Source of the DNA: Buxus sempervirens
Taxonomy: Eukaryota; Streptophyta; Magnoliopsida; Buxales; Buxaceae
Length of the DNA stretch: 64,000 nucleotides
Assembly (NCBI GenBank): GCA_947561395.2
Contig: OX387182.1
Location: 4,884,595 to 4,948,594, forward strand
Direction: 5' to 3'
Notes under the pieces: generated by a model
Databases searched by the model: none
Seen by the model: the letters and a program-made list of their open reading frames with translations, nothing else
What the model was told of the DNA's origin: nothing
Program-made: the position numbers and the translations under genes
Shown: positions 10,870 to 20,900 of the stretch, piece after piece
How positions within the stretch are numbered: the first letter of the stretch is position 1
How the letters are laid out: every line of letters starts with the position of its first letter

Positions 10870-13800
10870 ATGGCTGAAGTCACTGCAACAGAGGAACCTG
10901 AGACCTCAACCAACTCTACCTCAAGCAGCTCTATTAGGAAGACAGCGTTGTCCAATGCAAAGTTCGAGGTAGAGAAATTCGATGGCACAAATAACTTCGG
11001 CATGTGGCAATGCGAAGTTTTGGATTTGTTGTTCCGCGAGGGGTCACATATTGCCTTGGATACCAAGCCTAAGGATTTTTCGGATGAAGATTGGGAATGG
11101 GTAAACCGTCAAGCCTGTGGCACCATCAGATTATGTCTTGCCAAAGACCAGAAGTATTTCATCATGAAGGAAACTGTGGCAAAGAGTCTTTGGAAGAAGC
11201 TGGAGGACAAGTACATGACGAAAAGCATAGAGAATCGGCTCTACCTGAAGAAGAAGCTTTTCCGCTTCCAATACAAGAAAGGTACTTCTATGATTGAGCA
11301 TTTAGATAGTTTCAACAAAATTCTTGCCGATTTACAAAATCTAGATGTTGAAATTATTGATGAAGATAAGGCACTATTGCTATTAAGTTCCCTACCTGAT
11401 GCCTATGATCATTTAACCACTACTCTGTTATATGGAAAGGATGAGGTTAAATTCGTAGATGTTTCTAATGCTTTGATGAATAATGAGTATCGGAAGAAGG
11501 ATCAGCACAACCATCGGGATTCAACATCAGAAGCATTGACAGTAACCAGAGGTAGGACGAACAACAGAAAATCCGGAGGGCGGGGCAAATCTCGCTCGAA
11601 AACTAGAGGAGAATCATCAGATAGAAGACGTCTTGCAAAAGACGAGTGTGCCTATTGTCACCAGAAAGGGCACTGGAAGAAAGATTGTCCGAACAAGGGC
11701 AAGTCAAATGTGAATGTTGCACAAAAATCAGAAGATGAAGAGGATTCAGCTTTGTCAATTTCAACATCAGAGAGCCATTCTGATAGATGGATCTTGGATT
11801 CCGGGTGTTCTTATCATATGTGTCCAAATAGGCACTGGTTCTCGAGTTTCCAGGAACTCGATGGAGGAGTTGTTTTAATGGGCAACGACAATGCCTGCCA
11901 GACAAAGGGGATAGGGACAGTTCGTTTGAAGATGCACAATGGTACAATCAGACAACTTACAGATGTCCGATATGTCCCGGACTTAAAGAAGAACCTCATT
12001 TCACTGGGGGTCTTAGACTCCTGCAATTACAAGGTGACCATGGAAGGTGGAGTCCTGAAGGTTGTACGTGGTGCATTTGTAGCAATGAAGGGTACTCGAA
12101 AAGGAAATCTGTACTTCCTTGATGGGTCTACTGTCACAGGAAGAGTAGCTATCTCTAGCAGTTCCGAAAGAGAAACATCTGACACTTCCCGACTCTGGCA
12201 CATGCGCTTAGGGCATGCCGGGGAGAAAGCTTTGCAAGGATTAGTAAGGCAAGGTCTATTGAAGGGTGCCAAGACTGGAAAACTCGATTTTTGCGAGCAT
12301 TGTGTTTTGGGAAAGCAGACAAGAGTGAAGTTCGGCACTGCAATCCATCGCACCAAGGCAACACTGGATTATGTTCACACGGATGTTTGGGGACCTACCA
12401 AAAATGCTTCTTTGGGAGGTAAACACTGGTTTGTCACTTTTATTGATGATTTCTCACGACATGTTTGGGTTTACACTATGAAGCACAAGGATGAAGTTCT
12501 AAATATCTTCCTTAAATGGAAGACGATGATTGAGACCCAAACCGGAAGGAAGATCAAGAGGCTCAGATCAGACAATGGCGGCGAGTACAGGTCAGATCCC
12601 TTCTTAGAAGTCTGCCAGAAAGAAGGGATAGTCAGGCACTTTACAGTTCGTAACACGCCACAACAAAATGGAGTAGCTGAACGAATGAACCGCACCTTGG
12701 TTGATAAGGTTCGTTGTATGCTTTCTCATGCTGGATTGAGCAAGGCATTTTGGGCAGAAGCTTTGTGTTATGCCTGTCACCTCACCAACAGACTACCTGC
12801 TGCTGCACTTGAGGGGAAAACTCCCAAGGAGGTATGGTCAGGGCAACCCGCTTCAGATTATGATTGGCTGCATGTATTTGGTTGTCCTGCTTACTTTCAT
12901 GTTACAGGATCTAAACTGGATCCTAGAGCCAAGAAAGCTGTTTTCATGGGCTTTAGTGAAGGAGTTAAGGCATTCAGACTTTGGTGCCCTGAAGATAAGA
13001 AAGTTATTCTTAGCAGGGATGTTACTTTTGATGAGTCTGGGATGCTACAACAGAAGAGCCAGCCGAGTATTCTACAGCAGGTGGAGACTTCACAACAGGT
13101 GGAGTTTGAGGCTCCAGTGGTTCCAGCAAAGACTGTTGAGACAATCGATAGTTCTGAAGATGATTCTGAAGAAAGTTCAGATGAAAATGATTCGTTAGTT
13201 CCGCCAGTTACTAAGCAGCCAGAATCAATTGCAACCAGAAGACCAAAAAGGAATGTTCAGAAACCTGCTCGGTACTACAACATGGTGGCCTATGCACTTC
13301 CAATAATTGATGACGGTGTCCCGTGCACTTTCAAAGAGGCTGTTCAAAGTTCAGAAAGTGCAAAATGGAAGGAAGCAATGGGTGAAGAAATGGGATCACT
13401 TCACAAGAATCGGACTTGGGAGTTGGTACAACTTCCAAAGGGAAAGAAAGCAATTGGTTGCAAGTGGATCTATGCCAAGAAGGAAGGCACTCCGGGGAAA
13501 GACAGTATCCGTTACAAAGCTAGACTGGTAGTCAAGGGCTACGCTCAAAAGGAAGGGATTGACTACAATGAGGTATTCTCTCCTGTTGTAAAGTATTCGT
13601 CTATTCGAATATTACTAGCTTTGGTTGCACAATTTGATCTCGAGTTAGCCCAACTTGATGTCAAAACCGCTTTCCTACATGGAAATCTGGAAGAAGAGAT
13701 CTACATGTCCCAGCCAGATGGTTACAAAGTTGTTGGGAAAGAAAATTGGGCTTGCAAGCTGAAGAAGTCATTGTACGGGTTGAAGCAGTCTCCGCGCCAG

Positions 13801-14892
13801 TGGTACAAGCGATTTGATCGGTTCATGTCAGAACAAAGGTACACAAGAAGTCATTTTGATCACTGTGTCTATTTCCGCAAACTTCCAGATGATTCCTTCA
13901 TCTATTTGCTCTTATATGTCGATGATATGCTGATTGCATCTAAGAGCAAGGTGGAGATTGACAAGCTGAAGACTCAGTTGTCCAGGGAATTTGAAATGAA
14001 GGATCTCGGGGAAGCAAAGAAGATTCTTGGAATGGAGATTACCAGGGATCGAAAGAAGGGCATTGTTCGGTTGACACAAACACAATATCTGAAGAAGGTA
14101 CTCCAACGGTTTGAAATGGATGGAAAGACCAAGCCTGTAAACCTTCCTTTGGCCCCGCATTTTAAGCTTAGTGCTTCAGAGTCTCCGCACACTGATGAAG
14201 AACGCAAACTTATGGCTAAGATCCCGTATGCTAATGCAGTTGGTGCCCTGATGTATGCTATGGTTTGTACGCGGCCTGATATTTCGCATGCTGTTAGTAT
14301 GGTTAGCAGGTATATGCATGATCCCGGAAAAGTTCATTGGAAAGCAGTGAAATGGATCCTGAGGTACATTCATGGCACTGTAGATGTTGGGTTGAAGTTC
14401 GAGAGAGATGAAAGACTCGGACAACATTTGGTTGGTTATGTGGATTCTGATTATGCTGGTGATCTGGATAAGCGCCGATCAACTACTGGTTATTTGTTCA
14501 CCATGGTTGGAGGACCAGTAAGTTGGCGCTCGACATTACAATCAACAGTTGCTTTGTCTACTACAGAGGCAGAGTACATGGCAGTTACTGAGGCCTTTAA
14601 AGAGGCTATTTGGTTACACGGTTTGATTGAGGATCTGGGGATTGCTCAGAAGCACGTTGAGGTCTACTGCGACAGTCAAAGTGCAATTTATTTGACAAAG
14701 AACCAGGTTCATCATTCCCGCACCAAGCATATTGATGTCCGTTATCACTTTATTCGGGAAATCGTAGATGAAGGGGATATTTTGCTTCAGAAGATCGGTA
14801 CTGCAGATAATCCAGCTGATATGCTCACTAAGGTGGTATCTGGGATCAAGTTCAAGCATTGTTTGAACTTGGTCAATATTTCTCAAATCTGA
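10870..14892 (+). CDS. Ty1/copia gag-pol polyprotein, uninterrupted
   Basis: Encodes all proteins for retrotransposition. I chose ATG 10870 ([11 protein letters not shown], 1340 residues) because gag homology starts soon after; an in-frame ATG at 10777 would add 31 leader-encoded residues. Residue numbers are for the 10870 start. Domains in order: gag of the UBN2/copia type; CCHC zinc knuckle [14 protein letters not shown] at 260-273; aspartic protease DSG at 310; GAG-pre-integrase HHCC region ([15 protein letters not shown]); integrase catalytic D505, D568 and E604, spaced D-X62-D-X35-E; reverse transcriptase with YVDD at 1016-1019; RNase H with D1192 (DSDYAG), TEAEYM and TKHIDVRYH near the C terminus. 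No stop or frameshift is present. Gag and pol share one frame, so their ratio needs another mechanism, as in other copia elements. Confidence 0.96.
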   Translation: MAEVTATEEPETSTNSTSSSSIRKTALSNAKFEVEKFDGTNNFGMWQCEVLDLLFREGSHIALDTKPKDFSDEDWEWVNRQACGTIRLCLAKDQKYFIMKETVAKSLWKKLEDKYMTKSIENRLYLKKKLFRFQYKKGTSMIEHLDSFNKILADLQNLDVEIIDEDKALLLLSSLPDAYDHLTTTLLYGKDEVKFVDVSNALMNNEYRKKDQHNHRDSTSEALTVTRGRTNNRKSGGRGKSRSKTRGESSDRRRLAKDECAYCHQKGHWKKDCPNKGKSNVNVAQKSEDEEDSALSISTSESHSDRWILDSGCSYHMCPNRHWFSSFQELDGGVVLMGNDNACQTKGIGTVRLKMHNGTIRQLTDVRYVPDLKKNLISLGVLDSCNYKVTMEGGVLKVVRGAFVAMKGTRKGNLYFLDGSTVTGRVAISSSSERETSDTSRLWHMRLGHAGEKALQGLVRQGLLKGAKTGKLDFCEHCVLGKQTRVKFGTAIHRTKATLDYVHTDVWGPTKNASLGGKHWFVTFIDDFSRHVWVYTMKHKDEVLNIFLKWKTMIETQTGRKIKRLRSDNGGEYRSDPFLEVCQKEGIVRHFTVRNTPQQNGVAERMNRTLVDKVRCMLSHAGLSKAFWAEALCYACHLTNRLPAAALEGKTPKEVWSGQPASDYDWLHVFGCPAYFHVTGSKLDPRAKKAVFMGFSEGVKAFRLWCPEDKKVILSRDVTFDESGMLQQKSQPSILQQVETSQQVEFEAPVVPAKTVETIDSSEDDSEESSDENDSLVPPVTKQPESIATRRPKRNVQKPARYYNMVAYALPIIDDGVPCTFKEAVQSSESAKWKEAMGEEMGSLHKNRTWELVQLPKGKKAIGCKWIYAKKEGTPGKDSIRYKARLVVKGYAQKEGIDYNEVFSPVVKYSSIRILLALVAQFDLELAQLDVKTAFLHGNLEEEIYMSQPDGYKVVGKENWACKLKKSLYGLKQSPRQWYKRFDRFMSEQRYTRSHFDHCVYFRKLPDDSFIYLLLYVDDMLIASKSKVEIDKLKTQLSREFEMKDLGEAKKILGMEITRDRKKGIVRLTQTQYLKKVLQRFEMDGKTKPVNLPLAPHFKLSASESPHTDEERKLMAKIPYANAVGALMYAMVCTRPDISHAVSMVSRYMHDPGKVHWKAVKWILRYIHGTVDVGLKFERDERLGQHLVGYVDSDYAGDLDKRRSTTGYLFTMVGGPVSWRSTLQSTVALSTTEAEYMAVTEAFKEAIWLHGLIEDLGIAQKHVEVYCDSQSAIYLTKNQVHHSRTKHIDVRYHFIREIVDEGDILLQKIGTADNPADMLTKVVSGIKFKHCLNLVNISQI

Positions 14893-14923
14893 GCACCTTC
14901 GGGTGCCTGGCGCCTAAGGGCGC
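14893..14923 (+). other. Two consecutive tetraloop hairpins after the pol stop codon
   Basis: Directly after TGA, GCACC-TTCG-GGTGC (14893-14906) and GCGCC-TAAG-GGCGC (14910-14923) form two perfect 5-bp GC-rich stems with 4-base loops, 3 bases apart. The first has the very stable UUCG loop. The function is unknown; a role in the 3' structure of genomic RNA is inference. Confidence 0.6.
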
Positions 14924-14943
14924 ATTGGAGGCTTCCATGTTCG

Positions 14944-14957
14944 CCAAGGTGGAGAAT
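14944..14957 (+). other. Polypurine tract of copia element
   Basis: CCAAGGTGGAGAAT abuts the 3' LTR. A purine-rich tract of this kind at this position is the normal plus-strand primer site. Confidence 0.8.
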
Positions 14958-15306
14958 TGTTGGGTCAGTGAGGTATGGCCTCACTGACTATTTGCCTCCC
15001 AATGGAAGACTTTTTGGCTCAATGGGTATGGCCTCATTTATTGATGGCCTCAATGGGAGACTTTGCTCCTCGACTCCTGTATGGTTAAGGGCTTTTGCCC
15101 TTCTGTTTTGAAACTGTCTGTGTGTGTGGAAGAACACAGAAGAGAGAGAGAGTTCTTAGAGAGGAATCCTCCTCCGGTTGTAATGGTCTGAATTTTTTCT
15201 TCAATGAAATGGAATCTCAGATCCCGTGGACGTAGGCATTGCCGAACCACGTAAATATTTGTCTCGAGTGTGTGTGAGTGTGTTAATTCTGTTTTTGGGC
15301 ACAACA
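14958..15306 (+). repeat. Copia 3' LTR
   Basis: 349 bp, starting TGTTGGGTCAG and ending GGGCACAACA, followed by the target duplication ATTTG at 15307-15311. It contains an ATG at 15270 that is in frame with the downstream CNL1 LRR sequence. Confidence 0.95.
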
Positions 15307-17609
15307 ATTTGAGTAACGGTGATTGTCATAGCCTACAAAAGATGCCTATCGGAATGTATAGGTTGAGAAATCTCAAGAAGTTGAGCTATTTCGTTGTGGG
15401 AAATGATGGTGGATCAAGCATAAAAGATCTAAAGGACATGGATCTTGAAAATAAGATTCACCTATCTAAGTTGCAAAATATTGTTGATAGTCGGGATGCT
15501 CAGGAGGCCAATTTCAAAAATAAGCGCAATCTTCAAGAGCTAACATTGGAGTGGAGTAATGACATGAATGAGGTATTGACACTAAAAGATTTCATTGAGG
15601 CACTTGAAGAGAAGCTAGAAAGACTTTCAAGTGTTTCTTCGGGAGATGGAAAAGACGTACTTGAGTCACTTGAAGCTCATGAGAAGCTAGAAAGACTTTC
15701 AAGTGTTTCTTCGGGAGATGGAAAAGACGTACTTGAGTCACTTGAACCTCATGAGAAATTGGAAAGACTTTCCATTGTTCACTATCGTGGTAGCGAATTC
15801 CCAAGTTGGGTGGGGCATTCATCCTTCAGTGCATTAAGTTTCCTCGCATTGACCAACTGTAGAGATTGCAGGGCGCTTCCTAGTCTTGGGCAACTTCCTT
15901 CCCTCAAGGAGCTTCGCATTGTTGGATTACATCAAGTGAAGAGTGTGGGTCGAGAATTCTATGGGATTGACTGTCATAAACCATTTAGATCACTGGAGAA
16001 GCTTACATTCATCGATATGCAAGAGTGGGAGGAATGGACAGGAACTGAAGAACTGCCTTGTTTATGCATGCTTCACATAGAGCGTTGTCCTAAACTACGA
16101 AGATCCACACAATTGTTTCCCACAGCCTTGGATCAATTGAAAATAATAGATTGCGAAGAACTGGTAGAATTTTCACGGGATTCGTCACTCTCGCATGATT
16201 TGTTACAAGGCCAAAATCCGAGAGCATCACTTGTAATCTCTAATTGTCCCAAGTTGATTGAACTTCCGAGGCGGTTTCTACAAGTTGGTAAAGTAGACTT
16301 ATCAAACTGCAATGAGATAGTGACGAAAAGTGATGTCGAAATTTCATCTCTTACATCATTCCGTATGTCTAGAATTCCAATGCTTCGATGTCTGCCGCTT
16401 TCGTTTTTGCATTTCTTGAAAACCCTTGAAAAGTTAGAGATTGATGGATGCAACTCCCTAACAGCTTTGTCAGAAGATGGGTTTCAACACCTCACTTCTC
16501 TTCAATGTTTGAAAGTCTCTCGGTGTCCTCAACTTACGTCTTTGTTGGAGGATGAGGGATTGCCACCAAAGCTTAGAGTCTTGCAGATTGAACAGACTGC
16601 TAAATTGGAGAAGCTACCACATGGATTGCGCAACCTTAGCTCTCTTAAAGCCTTACATATTGAAGATTGTCCAGCTCTTAGGTTCTTTCCGGAAGGGCTG
16701 CTTTGCATGACTTCTCTCGAAGATTTGAGGATCAATAAATGTCCATCTCTCACAGCCATCACAGGAGGAGGAGGTGCGAGTTTGGGGCTTGCGACTGCCA
16801 CTTCCTCCAATGTTAGAACTTCAAAGCTTAAGTTCCTTCTTTTTGGCAACTGTGAGAATCTCGAATCCTTACTCGAAGGCAATAACAACCTCAGGGATCT
16901 TGAGCGCTTCATCATTTTTAATTGTCCTCGTATTGCATCCCTTCCCAAAGGATTGTTGGCGGCTACCAATCTAGGATGTATTTGTATTGCGAACTGTCAT
17001 AATCTAAAGTGCTCTCTGCCCAATCGGTTTCACGATCTAACATCTCTTTATCAGTTAGCTATTGTGCGTTCTCCCATATCCATTCCAGCTGAAAAATGGT
17101 TCCCCAAGAACCTAAGGCTTCTTGAGCTTGGAGATGATAACAATCTTTGGCCCCTTTCGAAGTTGGGATCATGCTTGTCCGAGCTCACCTCCCTTGAATT
17201 ACTCTCTCTTTCTGGATTTTCTAGCGTCGAGTGCTTTCCGGAAATGATGTTTCCTACAACTCTTCAGGCCCTTAATATCTCGTCTTGTGCAAATCTCAAA
17301 TCCCTACCCAAAAGTCTGCACAAGCTAACCTCTCTTGAAATTTTAATCATTAGAAAATGTCCTAAGCTTGCCTATTTGCCTGAGAACGGCCTGCCCTCCA
17401 GCAAACTTGGTGTTTTGGGAATTTTTGATTGCCCTCAGTTGAAACTACGATGCCAAAAGGAGATAGGGAAAGATTGGTCTAAAATAGCTGACATCCCCTT
17501 GGTAGGGATTGATGACAAGGAAGATTTGGTCCTGCAGCCATTCATCAGGAAGTGCTTGCAATTCCACGGTAAGCTCTCTCTCTTTCCTTTACTTTTTGTG
17601 GAGGTCTAA
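15307..17609 (+). pseudogene. CNL1 3' part: LRR region separated from its N terminus
   Basis: This continues the CNL1 LRR directly after the duplicated ATTTG, in the frame used before the insertion, and aligns with CNL2 residues from about 680 onward (QKMPIGM, then irregular CNL-type LRRs such as LPSLGQLPSLKELRIVGL and ENGLPSSKLGVLGIFDCPQL). Open frame continues to 17609. It contains an in-frame 72-bp tandem duplication (15609-15752) absent from CNL2. An ATG in the 3' LTR (15270) could initiate a 779-residue LRR-only protein if the LTR is transcribed. A GGTAAGC donor at 17579 suggests splicing to a further exon. Without retrotransposon removal the gene cannot give a full-length receptor. Confidence 0.88.
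15609..15752 (+). repeat. 72-bp in-frame tandem duplication in CNL1 LRR
   Basis: Two consecutive 72-bp units (15609-15680 and 15681-15752) differ at one base (GAAGCTCAT versus GAACCTCAT). Each encodes 24 residues beginning EKLERLSSVSS and ending with HE split across the boundary. CNL2 has a single unit. Confidence 0.93.
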
Positions 17610-17969
17610 TATGTAAAAAGTGATAGATTATCTGAAGGATGGGTAGACTCCATAATGCGTGGGTGATCAAGGGGACATACAAGCTTGATCATGATCCAAT
17701 ATGTATTACATTCCGTGTTTGATCAGTTCTTAAAGAATATCACTTTTAGCGCAATCTACATAGTCATAGTTTATCATACATAGTTTCTTTCGTTCTGTCT
17801 ACCTTAGAAACCTGCTTGCATCTCCCATATTTTCTATATTTACCCATAATATCTTCTTTTTAGTTACTTTTACTCATTGATTGATCCAACTCTGATGCTC
17901 ATGCTCGATAATTATGCAGGGCAGCTAAATTTTAATTCAATCCTCCAACAACTGATAAAGAAACGCTAG
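17579..17969 (+). other. Putative intron and terminal coding exon of CNL1
   Basis: Donor CACG|GTAAGC at 17579 and acceptor TATGCAG at 17919 would remove 341 bp and add about 16 residues ending at TAG 17967-17969. CNL2 has an equivalent donor (ACA|GTAAGC, 39458), and its downstream sequence also reads SILQQ in the same phase after an AAG acceptor at 39763. No transcript data are available; the alternative is direct reading to the stop at 17609. Confidence 0.4.
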
Positions 17970-20900
17970 ATCTACTGATCTACCACATGAAACCATGCTC
18001 ACGCAATCAAGTATTGATTGAATGGTTGAGTCCAAATGAGGTACGCATCCTGTAACTTTTTTTTGGGAGGTGATTTAGTTAGACAATCTAACCATTGTTC
18101 CTGTCTGTAGAAGCTCTACTGGGAATCCACAGCATGCAGAAGATTCATGATTTATTGCCTTTGTAGAACCTGCATCATCCTCCCATTTACAGTGAGTAAG
18201 CTACATTTCATCATGGTTTCAGGGTAGTCTCCAATTGTAAACCATACTTGATCTACCACATTATCTAGATTTCTGTCCATGTTAAAAATGAATGAGCTAA
18301 TTAACTTCAGTTTTGATTTAGTTCTATCTATATATTTCACTACACAATATTCCTCACCAAATATGCTCATGTATTTGTCCAATAACTGCAGATCAATCCA
18401 AGCATTGTTCAAGTAGCCCAATAGAAGACTTTGCCAGTTTTTTGAGTCATCAGTAGATCATTCTGGTTTCAAATGTGGTTTTGAAATTAAGATCGTTCTG
18501 AAAGTATCATTTTTTTCACTTCAAAGGTAAAAATTTTGTAAACATAAGTAACATGACTATGCTTATTTTGACTTTGTTTAAAGACAGACATTAAAGTGGA
18601 GAATCACAATCCCATTGATATCTGTAGGACTGGGTCATGGATTAGGTACAATAATACAGCAAATCTGAGAATGTAACCTATTCTGAATATTTGTTGTCAC
18701 AAAAGCAGATGATTTCATTCATATGGGAACAATGATCAAGCAAACTGATGGATTACATGCCTCATGGTAATCTCTCTTTCTTTCTTGATCAATTTTATAT
18801 AGGATCCATTTAAAGAACAAAAATAATTGTAAAAAGTAATATTTCTGCAGCATAACAGCATAATTTCATTCTAACTTCGTCCCTTCGGTTTTACATGTTG
18901 GCCAAACTTGATTACATAGTGCGTGTGCTTGATCATGGTCCTCAATAAAGCTTTCACTAGAAAGAACTTATGCTCTGTTGTGGCTTTGAATTCATTGTTG
19001 TCATAAAGTACTTTGATTCTGCAGTCTTGCAAACGTTCTGTCTCAGCTTTATTCACAACACTAAGACCTTGAACACCAATTCTATCTTGAACTCTTGATT
19101 CATCATTTCTCCTGAATGGTTGTTAAAATTTGATTCTATGCTATTCACTTATTTTATTTCAATCCTTGTATTTTAGCACCAGTAGAATGAGACTTCAGCA
19201 GTATAGGATGTTGTGAAGCTTCAGTAGCATGATTTGAGCCAGTACTACATAGGTATGACAGTCAAATCATGCTATTCACTTATTTTTTTCCTGCTCAAAG
19301 CATGCTCATAGATTATAATGCAGAGATAGTTCTAGGTAGTTACATTAGAACCTGCTTTCATCTTAATTGAAAAGCGTGCAAACGTTTCTAAGACCCATAT
19401 GTTTGATTCTAATGCATAGAAGATCTTCATCCAGTCCAGCAACAATAAAGCATGGTCAACTCGAGAAGCATATGCTCATGGAATCCAGTATTTGAACATT
19501 TCAAGTCCAAAAGAGGAGGTAAATATCACGTAAATTTGTCCATTTTGTGAGGTGGTTTATTAGATAATTCAACCACTTTCTCTATCTGGCAGAGTGGCGA
19601 CTGTGTCTCTATACCAAGCGAAAATTCAGAATTAATTGCCATTGTAGAACCAACTTCATCCTTGCTTTTCTAATTGAGTGAACTACATTTCAAGATGCTT
19701 TATCATTGTTTTAAGATCCATTTTTCTCTGTGTAAATGAAAGCGTGATGAGCTAATTAGTTTCTATGTTGATGGGGTTCTTTTTGTACATTAATTCCATT
19801 ACACATGCTTCATTGAATGAATTATTTCTTTTTGTTTAATACCTCAGATCAATCCCAGCATTTTTGAAGGAGTCCCAGTAGAAGAAGCCAACAGTAGTGT
19901 CTTCAGTTATTAATGTCAGGATTCTTGGGTTCCACGCATTACAGGCTGAACTAACTTGTCCTTTTTTCTTTTTTGATAACCAATCGTATAAATTTATGAG
20001 GGATCTGGATTTGGGGTTAGCTGAACTAACTTGTCCATTCTCCTACAATGAGCTGACTAATTGCTGTGGGAGCGGACAATGTCATGATTCTTCTTCTTTT
20101 TCATATTAGCAGACAAACTTGGCCCAGCTTCTGTTTTAGTTGGAATGCCTTGTTCTTGAGCATCCCTTCTGTTTGATTGGATTGTTTTACTGTTATCTGC
20201 CTTTGGGATCTTGAAGAAAAATTTAAACTGATGGTTATGTCATTAGTAGGAATCATGGGTTCTTGGATTTCTGCTTGCTTTGACTTGATCATCCTTTTTG
20301 CTATTTGATAAAGCAACTTCAAGGAATGCCAGTTTAAGCAGTTTTGTCTTTTTAGTAGGAAATAAAACAGGGGTTTTTTTTTTCTTTCTTTCTTTTTGAC
20401 TTCATCCTTCTTTGTTGATGTTTGAATCCACCCTGCTTATGTTTTAATCTGTTTAAATATCTAACGGATCTTCTATACGAATCTGATTCCAAATTTATAT
20501 ATGAAATCTGTATGGGAATTTTATTAATTCAGATCGGAATCCTATTTAATGTTTGAATGTAATAATCAATTGATGCTTGTTTCTCTTAACTATATACTAA
20601 AGGACAGTCAAACCACAAATACACAAAGATCATCAAGAACAAGTGGTGGGATCCTGCAAGTGATGGTTTACAAGACCTCCCTTGTTAAATTTAGTTAATT
20701 ACTGCCAACATGTCCAAAAATTCCAAACATACACCTAAATCTAATTAGGAGCCCAGTATGGTCCAAGTCCAAATCCGAATCCAATTATAAATGGGATCCG
20801 TTTTGCAGATCCAAATCCAAAACTGAACAGTCAAAATTAAGGATAAAAGATCCAATCCCTATCTAATTCCTTAGTATAATTGGGGTTGAAGCTTATCCTA

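Larger units (their letters stand above)
9829..15306 (+). mobile_element. Intact Ty1/copia LTR retrotransposon inserted in CNL1
   Basis: A 5478-bp element with TG...CA LTRs of 350 and 349 bp, a primer binding site, one uninterrupted gag-pol frame, a purine tract and a 5-bp duplication (ATTTG). Domain order is gag, protease, integrase, RT, RNase H, which defines Ty1/copia. Gag and pol motifs most resemble the Tork/Tnt1 lineage (inferred from general similarity, not a search). The LTRs differ by one substitution and two indels, so insertion is recent. It is in the same orientation as CNL1. Confidence 0.96.
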
